NCBI RefSeq assembly: GCF_005116675.2
Contig: NZ_CP050699.1
Coordinates: forward strand, 62,001 to 126,000
Source of the DNA: Desulfosediminicola ganghwensis
GTDB lineage: Bacteria > Desulfobacterota > Desulfobulbia > Desulfobulbales > Desulfocapsaceae
Direction of reading: 5' to 3'
Length of the DNA stretch: 64,000 bases
This document shows positions 55,644-63,304 of the stretch, one piece after another. A program made the position numbers and the translations under genes. The notes beneath the pieces were generated by a model. The model did not search any database. It saw only the letters and a list, made by a program, of their open reading frames with translations, and had not been told where the DNA came from. Numbering within the stretch: position 1 is the first letter of the stretch; each line of letters begins with the position of its first letter.

Positions 55644-56276
55644 CTATTTCCCTCCTCCAAGTGCCACCGCTTGAGCGAGTACCGCTATCATTGTCTCACA
55701 TGCTTCCTGGATTGATACACCGAAACTGACCACACCATCCTCGTGTCCGCCCATAACGAAACACTTTGCACTCTGACCTGAAGATTCTCTGAAGATTCTG
55801 GCCACCTCCAGGGCCATTTCCACAGTGCCATAGGCTGCCCCTTCCCTGGTGACCGGCAGACCAAGTTGCTCCCGATAGTTCCAGATCCGTGGCGAATGGA
55901 CGTGCAGCACAGACTGAATCGCGCTATCTATCTGATAGAGCTGACCATGGGTCAGAGCTTCGGAAGATGGCTTGGTCATGCCTGTGGCGGTGATACTGTT
56001 ATCAAACGGATCACAGGCAGTTACTTTGCTATATTCGGTATGAGGCAGAAACAATGAACTGCCTGTCTGGGTTCCGGTAATGATAAAGCTTTGCGGTTCA
56101 TCATCACAACGTTTGCTGAGGTTGCCAAAACCGTACCCCATATAGCGAGCCTGATCCTGCCCGATCAGCTGCAGTTTATGCATGATATACCGCCAGCCAC
56201 TCAGCTCCGCAGTCATCTCCGGTGTGACGCAGGGTTGCTGGGTATAGTGGAGATTGAATTTTATAACACCTTCCAT
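55644..56276 (-). CDS. Class II (zinc) aldolase family protein
   Basis: Fuculose-phosphate-aldolase-fold protein of 210 residues. Zinc ligands H125 and H127 (VLHVHSP) and H178 (VMGGHEDG) are present, with E106 as a candidate catalytic acid. The fold is shared by MtnB dehydratases and by aldolases of the methylthioadenosine/5-deoxyadenosine shunts. Pairing with mtnA, and the absence of the rest of the methionine salvage genes, favour an aldolase that cleaves methylthioribulose-1-phosphate (or deoxyribulose-1-phosphate) to DHAP and an aldehyde. MtnB remains possible. The ribosome site is weak. Confidence 0.75.
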   Translation of the reverse strand: MEGVIKFNLHYTQQPCVTPEMTAELSGWRYIMHKLQLIGQDQARYMGYGFGNLSKRCDDEPQSFIITGTQTGSSLFLPHTEYSKVTACDPFDNSITATGMTKPSSEALTHGQLYQIDSAIQSVLHVHSPRIWNYREQLGLPVTREGAAYGTVEMALEVARIFRESSGQSAKCFVMGGHEDGVVSFGVSIQEACETMIAVLAQAVALGGGK

Positions 56277-56638
56277 ATGGCATCCATTCTCTGAATTAGA
56301 GCGGTTTCTTTAAAGCTCGCGGCCCGCCAATTACCAGGAGCTCTACTCAACAGATATTGTACTCTCTCACATATCAGCACACTACGATAAAAAAAAGGGA
56401 GAGTTCCGAAAAACTCTCCCTTTTCCTGCATCACTAACGTGCCTATTTCGCGTGTTGAAACAGCCTGCTCAAATTTGAGGGTTGTATCGACCTGCATCCC
56501 AGGGGCGCTTCTCACGGACGCCCGGAGGGTGAAAATCACAACCTCTATGTAACCGGATGAGGTAGTTTGCGATTTTCGTGAAATTTGCCGGTCAGGTTGC
56601 AGCCAACCACGCCCGTATGTACTCTCCTCTCCTGCTTC
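56277..56638 (-). other. 362-bp leader region with terminator, upstream of the aldolase-mtnA pair
   Basis: Read on the minus strand, the segment has a potential stem GAGGTTGT with ACAACCCTC enclosing a GGGCG/CGCCC hairpin, a perfect palindrome CTCAAATTTGAG (56468-56479), and then the strong terminator at 56393-56424, about 117 bp before the aldolase start. This order (folded leader, then terminator) resembles a riboswitch or attenuator, but it matches no class I know, including SAM-I. The plain alternative is the long 3' end of the upstream repeat-protein transcript. A 92-codon ORF here is not convincing. Confidence 0.4.
56393..56424 (-). terminator. Intrinsic terminator upstream of the aldolase gene
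   Basis: AAAAGGGAGAGTT (56393-56405) pairs perfectly with AACTCTCCCTTTT (56412-56424). On the minus strand the stem is followed by eight T, a very strong intrinsic signal; on the plus strand by TTTT. Confidence 0.85.
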
Positions 56639-57082
56639 TTAGTTCTCAGTAGTTTCAGGCGCGGTCATATCATGTACTTTCTTTTTGGCTTTATTGTACC
56701 ATGAACTGGTACCTTTTTTGGTCTTATCCCAGATGCTTGCGGCCTTATCCCCTGCTGACTCCAGAGCGTCTCCGCTTTTATCTACAGCCTTGGAACTCCC
56801 GTCCTTTGTTTTATCCCATGCCTCGTGACTTGTTCCTTTGGTTTTATCCCAAGTCTCGCCGCTTACGTCTTTGGTCTTATCCCAGGCATCTGAACTGGTC
56901 TCTTTAGTCTTCTGCCAGGTCTCGGCAGAAGCATCACCCACAGCCCTGGCCGTCTCGCCAACCTGTTGCCCGACCTTGTCCCAGGCGCTCTGTTCAGCTA
57001 AAACAAACCCCGGCGCAATACAATAGATCGCCAAGGTCACCACAAGAGCCTGTAACAAATTAATTTTCTTGATATTTTCCAT
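56639..57082 (-). CDS. Exported 11-residue-repeat protein, LEA/apolipoprotein-like
   Basis: Protein of 147 residues. The ATG at 57082 has AAGGAG seven bases upstream. A signal peptide (about 1-29, ending FVLA) is followed by an amphipathic region with five 11-residue repeats at 54-108 of the form E/D-A/T-W-D-K-T-K-x-x-S-x, then a basic tail. Such 11-mers form amphipathic helices as in group 3 LEA proteins and related stress proteins. It is likely periplasmic and may protect membranes or proteins under desiccation, salt or cold. No partner genes. The function is inferred from the repeat only. Confidence 0.75.
   Translation of the reverse strand: MENIKKINLLQALVVTLAIYCIAPGFVLAEQSAWDKVGQQVGETARAVGDASAETWQKTKETSSDAWDKTKDVSGETWDKTKGTSHEAWDKTKDGSSKAVDKSGDALESAGDKAASIWDKTKKGTSSWYNKAKKKVHDMTAPETTEN
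56759..56923 (-). repeat. Five degenerate 33-bp tandem repeats
   Basis: The DNA encoding residues 54-108 of the exported repeat protein consists of 33-bp units sharing GGGATAAAACCAA-type sequence. Number of units could change by slippage. Confidence 0.7.
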
Positions 57083-57301
57083 AATTATCTCCTTCAAACA
57101 TCTGCGATCAGCGCCTATTTAAACTTCAAAAACACTGTCAGATCAGCCATTTTTAACAACTGCAAACTGTAGAAATATATCTCGCTCTACAGTTTTTGCA
57201 ATATGGCCGTATTTTTAGATGTTCATCAGGAGATTGTCACAGCTTACTCCTTACCCCTCTCATCTCTCTCACTTCTACCTTGAAGCTTCCCGCCTCACAC
57301 C

Positions 57302-58072
57302 TTAGAGAATCTGGCTCAGGAACAGCTGGGTACGTTCCGACTGGGGATTACTAAAAAACTCCTCCGGCTCATTCTCTTCTACAATCTCGCCAGCATCCAT
57401 AAATATGACGCGATCCGCCACTGTCTTGGCAAAGCCCATTTCATGGGTAACACAGATCATGGTCATGCCCTCTTCGGCCAGATCGACCATTACATCGAGC
57501 ACCTCCTTTATCATCTCAGGATCCAGCGCAGAGGTCGGTTCATCAAAGAGCATAATGGAGGGGTTCATGCAGAGACTCCTGGCAATGGCCACACGCTGCT
57601 GCTGCCCCCCGGAGAGCTGGCCGGGGAATTTGTCTGCCTGGTCACCTATCTGCACGCGATCGAGAAATCTGCGGGCTGTTGCTTCCGCCTCCTTTCTCGG
57701 TTTCTTCTGCACCCAGACCGGTGCAAGGCAGCAATTTTCCAACACTGTCAGATGGGGAAAGAGATTGAATTGCTGGAACACCATGCCGATATCCCGTCGC
57801 ACCCTGTCAATCCCCTTGAGATCATTGGTCAACTCCACACCGTTGACGATAATATCGCCTTCCTGGTGCTCCTCTAGCCGATTCATGCAGCGGATCATGG
57901 TCGATTTTCCGCAGCCGGAAGGACCGCAGATGATGATGCGCTCCCCTTTGTACACTTTCATGTTGATATTTTTCAGCACATGAAAATCGCCATACCATTT
58001 GTTCATGTTCCTGAGCTCGATCATTATTTCGCTGTTCATGGCCGGATCTTCCTTTAATTGCGTATTATTCAT
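57302..58072 (-). CDS. aapP: General L-amino acid ABC transporter ATPase
   Basis: ATPase of the AapJQMP importer, 256 residues, matching the usual AapP length when started at the ATG at 58072 (AAGGAAG upstream). The open frame to 58192 overlaps aapM and is not used; Met at 58036 is an alternative. Walker [11 protein letters not shown]-loop [12 protein letters not shown], signature [15 protein letters not shown], Walker [15 protein letters not shown] and the switch His in VTHEMGFA are all canonical for polar amino-acid ATPases. Confidence 0.95.
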   Translation of the reverse strand: MNNTQLKEDPAMNSEIMIELRNMNKWYGDFHVLKNINMKVYKGERIIICGPSGCGKSTMIRCMNRLEEHQEGDIIVNGVELTNDLKGIDRVRRDIGMVFQQFNLFPHLTVLENCCLAPVWVQKKPRKEAEATARRFLDRVQIGDQADKFPGQLSGGQQQRVAIARSLCMNPSIMLFDEPTSALDPEMIKEVLDVMVDLAEEGMTMICVTHEMGFAKTVADRVIFMDAGEIVEENEPEEFFSNPQSERTQLFLSQIL

Positions 58073-58100
58073 TATCTTCCTTGGTCGTTGCCGGCTGCTG

Positions 58101-59198
58101 TTAATGTCCGGTATGCAGTTTTTTCTCAAGATACATGGAATAGCGTGACATGGAGAAACAGGACACCCAGTATATTGCCGCCACAAACACATAGCCTTCC
58201 ACGGAAAAACCCAGCCAGTTCGGGTCGGAGAAAGCTGATTGCACCACCGCCAACAAGTCGAACAGGCCGATAATCAATACCAGCGTGGTGTCTTTGAAGA
58301 GCGCGATGAAAGTGTTGACGATTCCGGGAATTACCAGCTTCATCGCCTGGGGCATGATGATGAGAAACATCGATTTCCAATAGGAGAGGCCTAACGCCTC
58401 CGCTGCCTCATACTGCCCACGTGGAATAGCCTGCAGGCCACCCCGGATAACTTCCGCCATATACGCAGATTGGAAGAAGATGATGCCGATCATGGCTCGC
58501 AACAATTTATCAAAGCTTATTTCCTCGGGCATAAAGATCGGCAACATCACCGAAGACATGAACAGCACCGTAATAAGGGGTACGCCCCGCCAGAACTCGA
58601 TAAAAAAGATACAAACCGACTTAGCCACCGGCATTGAGGACCTTCGTCCCAGGGCCAGCACCACCCCAAGCGGGAGTGAGCAGAACATACCCACCGCTGC
58701 CAGGATCAGGGTCAGCATCAGGCCGCCCCACTTATGGGTCTCGACCACCGGCAGACCAAACAGGCCACCATAAAAGAGACCGTAAGCAATCACCGGGTAG
58801 ATGAAGATGGCAAAAAACACGACCTTCCCCTTATGCCGGGTACGTTCAACCAGTAACCAGCCGACCAGTGCCACAAACATCACAAAGGCCAGGATGACAC
58901 GCCAGTACTGCTCAGAAGGATAAAAACCGAATATAAACTGTTCGAATCGCACCGAAATGAATACCCAGCAAGCGCCATCGGCGCTGCAGGCATCCCTGGT
59001 GGTTCCGACCCAGCTGGCCTTGAAAAAGAGCCACTCCATTGCCGGCGGTACGGTCTTGAACAGGAACCAGAGCGCCACGACAGTGAACAGGGAACTGATC
59101 CAGGAAGAAAACAGGTTTTGCCGCAACCAGCCAACCACGCCGGCCTTGGCTACTGGCGGCATACGATCAATTGCAGGGGTATAGGAAATTACTGCCAT
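58101..59198 (-). CDS. aapM: General L-amino acid ABC transporter permease AapM
   Basis: Permease of 365 residues. An extended N-terminal region with several spans ([20 protein letters not shown] onward) precedes the HisM/GlnP-type permease domain with EAA-loop [23 protein letters not shown] near residue 275. The [16 protein letters not shown] segment is typical of AapM. GGAGAG sits six bases before the ATG and overlaps the end of aapQ, so the two are coupled. Confidence 0.95.
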   Translation of the reverse strand: MAVISYTPAIDRMPPVAKAGVVGWLRQNLFSSWISSLFTVVALWFLFKTVPPAMEWLFFKASWVGTTRDACSADGACWVFISVRFEQFIFGFYPSEQYWRVILAFVMFVALVGWLLVERTRHKGKVVFFAIFIYPVIAYGLFYGGLFGLPVVETHKWGGLMLTLILAAVGMFCSLPLGVVLALGRRSSMPVAKSVCIFFIEFWRGVPLITVLFMSSVMLPIFMPEEISFDKLLRAMIGIIFFQSAYMAEVIRGGLQAIPRGQYEAAEALGLSYWKSMFLIIMPQAMKLVIPGIVNTFIALFKDTTLVLIIGLFDLLAVVQSAFSDPNWLGFSVEGYVFVAAIYWVSCFSMSRYSMYLEKKLHTGH

Positions 59199-59199
59199 T

Positions 59200-60375
59200 C
59201 TATCTCTCCACCAACATAATTTTCTTGTTGTACCAGTTCATTAAGAAGGAGATCGTCAAACTGATGAACAGGTAGACCGCCATGGTCATGGCCACAACCT
59301 CAATAGCCTGGCCAGTCTGATTCAGGGTCGTTCCGGCGAACACCGAAACGAGATCCGGATAGCCGATTGCTGTTGCCAGTGAGGAGTTTTTCACAAGGTT
59401 CAGATACTGACTGGTGAGCTGAGGAATGATCACCCTGAGCGCCTGGGGAACGACCACCAGCTTCAACACCATGGACTGATGCAGACCGAGTGCCGAGGCA
59501 GCTTCAGTTTGCCCTTTGTTTACCGCCAGAATACCTGAGCGTACCGCCTCCGCGATAAAAGCACCGGTGTAGATTGAAAGTGCCACCAGAAGCGCTGTGA
59601 ACTCAGGGATGATGGAAATGCCACCTTTGAAGTTAAAGCCTTTTAATGCCGGCAACTCCCAGGAAACTGGACTACCCGCAAGAAAATATGTAGCGAGTGG
59701 CAGGAGAATCACGAGCAGGCCGGCGGCCAGTGGAGTGTTGAATTGCTGACCAGTCTCCCGCTGGCGTTTACCAGCCCATATTGCCAGAGCGATCGTCACT
59801 GCAACAGCGATTGCCAGAACTACCAGCACCAGACCGAAGCCACTCTCAAAGATCGGTTTCGGTAAATACAGACCACGGATATTCAGAAAGATCGTCTCCC
59901 CCAGCGACATACTCTGCTTTGGCGAAGGAAGAGCCCTCAATACCGCGAAATAACAGAAAAAGATCTGCAGCAACAGAGGAATATTTCGAAAAATCTCGAT
60001 GTAGATCCCGGCCATGGTCGACACCAGCCAGTTTTTCGATAATCTCGCCACACCTACAGTAAACCCGAGAATAGTGGCAAGAATGATGCCGCAAAACGAT
60101 ACCAGGAGCGTATTCAAAAGGCCGACGACAAAGGTCCGGCCAAAACTGTATGACTCGTCATATGGAACGAGGCTCTGGATAATACCAAACCCCGATTCCT
60201 GTGTTAAAAACTTAAATCCGGTAGATATGCCGCGTTTTTCCAGATTGGTCATGGTATTGCCGGCAATGGTCCAGACGACCAGTGCCAGGCCACCAATCAA
60301 CAGCACCTGAAAAAGCAGTGCCCTGTGCTGGGCATTATTCCACCAATGCTTTGTACTCTTGGTCTGGTAAGACAT
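59200..60375 (-). CDS. aapQ: General L-amino acid ABC transporter permease AapQ
   Basis: Permease of 391 residues. The frame is open to 60420, but the ATG at 60375 (MSYQTKSTKHWWNN) with GGA five bases upstream fits AapQ. It has an N-terminal span, a GTG-type periplasmic insert, and a permease domain ending with EAASALGLHQSMVLKLVVVP and GYPDLVSVFAGTTLNQTGQA. It pairs with AapM to form the channel. Confidence 0.94.
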   Translation of the reverse strand: MSYQTKSTKHWWNNAQHRALLFQVLLIGGLALVVWTIAGNTMTNLEKRGISTGFKFLTQESGFGIIQSLVPYDESYSFGRTFVVGLLNTLLVSFCGIILATILGFTVGVARLSKNWLVSTMAGIYIEIFRNIPLLLQIFFCYFAVLRALPSPKQSMSLGETIFLNIRGLYLPKPIFESGFGLVLVVLAIAVAVTIALAIWAGKRQRETGQQFNTPLAAGLLVILLPLATYFLAGSPVSWELPALKGFNFKGGISIIPEFTALLVALSIYTGAFIAEAVRSGILAVNKGQTEAASALGLHQSMVLKLVVVPQALRVIIPQLTSQYLNLVKNSSLATAIGYPDLVSVFAGTTLNQTGQAIEVVAMTMAVYLFISLTISFLMNWYNKKIMLVER

Positions 60376-60530
60376 AGTAATCCACAACTCATGGGAAGAC
60401 GAAAGACAGAGCTGTCCCACATACCCCTCAATGGGTGAAAAGCATGATCACAGGGAGTGGCACTAAACCGCCCCCAGGATCTATTTTGACTTTGTGAAAA
60501 AGTAAGACGCCACCCTCATCTGTTCAGACG

Positions 60531-60607
60531 GCGCCATATTCGAAGTTTTCGTTAGTGCGCTATAGATTATGCTATGCGCACTAACGAAACACTGAAGAAG
60601 ATGGCGC
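60531..60607 (-). repeat. Long imperfect hairpin between aapJ and aapQ
   Basis: An inner stem of TTCGTTAGTGCGC (about 60548-60560) with GCGCACTAACGAA (about 60577-60589) and an outer stem CGCCAT (60532-60537) with ATGGCG (60601-60606) make a hairpin of nearly 80 nt. It begins about 20 bp after the aapJ stop. It may protect the aapJ message or partly stop transcription before aapQMP; no T tract is evident. Confidence 0.65.
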
Positions 60608-60627
60608 TGTATGGACTGATGAGAGAT

Positions 60628-61647
60628 CTAGCGGATAGGCGGGGCATACTGCAGCCCACCCTGAGTCCAGAGGGCGTTCAGGCCACGGCCGATTTTCAGC
60701 GCAGAGGAGGTACCAACGGTGCGGTCGAACATTTCACCGTAATTGCCGACCTGCTTGATAACCTGGTAACACCAGTCATCTGCCAGGCCGAGACCTTCAC
60801 CCTTGATGCCTTCGAGACCAAGCAGACGCTTCACGGCGGGGTTTGGGGTATCTTTCATGGTATCGATATTGGCTGAGGTAACACCAAGCTCTTCACCATT
60901 CACCATTGCATAGAGGCTCCACTTGACGATATTAAACCAGGCATCGTCACCCTGGCGTACAACCGGCCCCAGAGGCTCTTTGGAAATTACTTCAGGAAGC
61001 ACAATGGCCTCTTCAGGCTTGGCAAGCTTGATGCGCAGACCGTAAAGCTGGGACTGATCGGAGGTGAGTACATCACAGCGACCAGCTTCGAAACCTTTAA
61101 CGGTCTGATCGGAGGTATCGAAAACTATAGGCTTGTACTCCATCTTGTTCTGCTTGAAGTAATCGGCAAGGTTCAGCTCGGTTGTGGTACCGGACTGGAT
61201 ACAAACCGCCGCACCATCAAGCTCGAGTGCGCTTGCGACCCCGAGATTTTTGGAGACCATGAATCCCTGTCCATCGTAATAACTGGTACCGGTGAAGTTC
61301 AGACCGAGGGAAGAATCTCTGGTGAGGGTCCAGGTTGTGTTTCTAGAGAGAATATCAACTTCGCCTGACTGCAGGGCGGTGAATCGCTCTTTGGCTGTGA
61401 GCGGTACGAACTTAACCTTGGTGGCGTCACCCAGTGTTGCGGCAGCCACGGCTCGACACATTTCAACATCGAGACCGGTCCAGTTTCCTTTCTCATCCGG
61501 ATTGGAAAATCCCGGCAGACCTGTTGAGACCCCGCACTGCAGGTAGCCGCGTTTCAGAACCTCATCCTTGGTAGCTGCCTGGGCGAGGCCGGCTGAAAGA
61601 CAAAGCGTCAGTGCTGCAGTTGTAAGTGTCCGGGTAATTCTCTTCAT
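60628..61647 (-). CDS. aapJ: General L-amino acid-binding periplasmic protein
   Basis: Family 3 solute-binding protein of 339 residues and first gene of aapJQMP. It has a signal peptide (MKRITRTLTTAALTLCLSAG, cleavage after AQA), the family signature GNWTGLDVEMCRAVAAATLG, and the AapJ/BztA-type AKERFTALQSGEVDILSRNT and VCIQSGTTTELNLADYF segments. AGGAG precedes the ATG. Transcription probably comes from the sigma54 promoter about 190 bp upstream. Confidence 0.95.
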   Translation of the reverse strand: MKRITRTLTTAALTLCLSAGLAQAATKDEVLKRGYLQCGVSTGLPGFSNPDEKGNWTGLDVEMCRAVAAATLGDATKVKFVPLTAKERFTALQSGEVDILSRNTTWTLTRDSSLGLNFTGTSYYDGQGFMVSKNLGVASALELDGAAVCIQSGTTTELNLADYFKQNKMEYKPIVFDTSDQTVKGFEAGRCDVLTSDQSQLYGLRIKLAKPEEAIVLPEVISKEPLGPVVRQGDDAWFNIVKWSLYAMVNGEELGVTSANIDTMKDTPNPAVKRLLGLEGIKGEGLGLADDWCYQVIKQVGNYGEMFDRTVGTSSALKIGRGLNALWTQGGLQYAPPIR

Positions 61648-61837
61648 TACGTTCTCCTGAATTTTGTAGTTGCTCTGTTCATTATCTCAAACTGTACATC
61701 TTCAAACCACCTGTCAGCACCTTGCTTACGTCCCGTCATCTCTTTCCCCCCGAAGCGTAAATCCAACTGCCGTGGTATCCGACAGAACCCGAATATCATT
61801 TATTACATTCTCTTTATTGCAAGACGCACATCTTGAC

Positions 61838-61854
61838 TAGCAAGGGTTGTGCCA
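61838..61854 (-). promoter_or_regulatory. Sigma54 promoter of aapJQMP
   Basis: On the minus strand the sequence is TGGCACAACCCTTGCTA, an excellent match to the TGGCAC-N5-TTGCA/T consensus with 10 bp between GG and GC. The predicted start point is near 61828, giving a leader of about 180 nt before aapJ. Confidence 0.85.
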
Positions 61855-62260
61855 GCAACCACACTTCTATGTTCTGAAAAAGCGCACCAAAGTCAACATT
61901 ATCGTGTTTACAACATTTTAGTAATGAACTCTTTTACCAAAATACTGTTTTTTCTGTATCGAGCTGCCATTTAGCAACCAATGGCGGTCAGACCACATTA
62001 CAATTTTGCAGGAACCACACACGGCCAAAAGGGGTGCCAACAGACCTTACCACAATTTTGTGACGCAGCATTTTTCACTGAAGCTCCTGCCAATATTGCA
62101 TTAACAGCTCTACCCCTGCCAACCGGATTACGTGACCCTTCTCCCGACTTTACAACATTTACATTTTTGTTATTCATCGCCAGGCAAAAAAAATCATAAT
62201 GCAAGACCGGAAAACAGTGATTAAAAGGACACATCCTGAACGAATGAATAATCTCCGATC

Positions 62261-62310
62261 CAGGAAATAAAAAAAGCCGTCCCCGGAATGGACGGCTTTT
62301 ATATTTCCTG
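62261..62310. terminator. Bidirectional intrinsic terminator after the transaminase gene
   Basis: AAAAGCCGTCC (62272-62282) pairs with GGACGGCTTTT (62290-62300), and an outer CAGGAAATA/TATTTCCTG extends the hairpin. On the minus strand the inner stem is followed by seven T. It starts about 30 bp after the stop of the aminotransferase gene. Confidence 0.88.
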
Positions 62311-62339
62311 GAGAAGGCTGTGATAAACCTGAATAGCGT

Positions 62340-63185
62340 TTACATTGCGTTCTTCCTGCCTTCTTCAAGGTACAGTTGTCCCAATCTTCTTGAGACCGCA
62401 CCAGGTTTGCCGTCATGCAGCTTAACACCATCAATTTCCACAACCGGATAAACAAAGGCCGTGGCGGAAGTCATGAACGCCTCTTTGGCCTGTTGCGCTT
62501 CCTCGATGGTAAATGGTCGCTCAACCACTTGCATATTCTGCTCTTTGGCAAGTCTCAGGACTGCAGAACGGGTGATGCCATGGAGAATCGAGTTTGAGAG
62601 ATTTCTGGTAACAATGGTATCATCGGCAGTGACGATGTACACATTGTTGGAAGTACCTTCGGTGACATAACCATCCTCCACCATCCAGGCATCGTCCTTG
62701 CCCTCCTTTTTCGCCAACATCTTCAGCATACATGGGGCAAGCAGTTGCACTGTTTTGATATCCCGGCGTCCCCAGCGGATATCCGGCGCGGAGATCACTT
62801 TGATGCCGGCTTTTACAGAACTCACCTTCTTGGCCTGGGTGAAGAGCACCAGGGTTGGGGTAAGGTCATCAGAGTATGCAAAATCCCTGTCGGCAGCCCC
62901 CCTGGTCACCTGCAGGTAGACCAACCCTTCCGCCACATCGTTTCTGCGCACCAGCTCACGATGAATTTCCAGCATCTGGTCCGGAGTGACCGGCATCTTC
63001 ATGCCGAGTTCTTTCAAAGAGCGCTGTAACCGGTTGGCATGCCCTTCATAATCGATAAGCTTTCCGTCCAGAACTGCGGTAACCTCATATACACCGTCAC
63101 CAAAAGTGAAACCACGGTCAAAAACGGAGACAGTGGCCTCCTCTTCCGGCACATAGTCGCCATTCACATATACTGTTCTGCTCAT
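62340..63185 (-). CDS. dat: Class IV aminotransferase, D-amino-acid transaminase type
   Basis: PLP enzyme of 281 residues. The catalytic lysine is K144 (RRDIKTVQLLAP), the PLP phosphate site lies in SNSILHGITRSAVL, and the N-terminal VFDRGFTFGDGVYEV is the family signature. Length and sequence are closer to D-alanine transaminase than to IlvE. It interconverts D-alanine/D-glutamate and their 2-oxo acids, feeding peptidoglycan synthesis or D-amino-acid use. It lies 119 bp downstream of a dipeptide epimerase gene on the same strand, a related function. Confusion with aminodeoxychorismate lyase or IlvE is possible. Confidence 0.85.
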   Translation of the reverse strand: MSRTVYVNGDYVPEEEATVSVFDRGFTFGDGVYEVTAVLDGKLIDYEGHANRLQRSLKELGMKMPVTPDQMLEIHRELVRRNDVAEGLVYLQVTRGAADRDFAYSDDLTPTLVLFTQAKKVSSVKAGIKVISAPDIRWGRRDIKTVQLLAPCMLKMLAKKEGKDDAWMVEDGYVTEGTSNNVYIVTADDTIVTRNLSNSILHGITRSAVLRLAKEQNMQVVERPFTIEEAQQAKEAFMTSATAFVYPVVEIDGVKLHDGKPGAVSRRLGQLYLEEGRKNAM

Positions 63186-63304
63186 CTCGTAACCTTTTCC
63201 TTGTATAAGTTCAGAAAACTCACCTTAAAACAATGTGCTGCTTCGGATAATTTCATAAGATATTATAATTACAATCGCTGTCTCCAGCTATCAGTTACTC
63301 TCTA

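Larger units (their letters stand above)
61648..62339. other. 692-bp spacer holding the aapJ control region
   Basis: It carries the minus-strand sigma54 promoter at 61838-61854, a GCACCA half-site like that of NtrC at 61884-61889, a CACAA-N2-TTGTG dyad at 62051-62062, and the terminator of the transaminase gene at 62261-62310. It is AT-rich and otherwise without a convincing gene; the 72-codon plus-strand ORF at 61981 has no ribosome site. Confidence 0.5.

Noticed and set aside
56261-56539. 92-codon minus-strand ORF over the leader terminator
   Set aside because: It runs through a perfect intrinsic terminator and overlaps the aldolase start, with no ribosome site or recognisable sequence.
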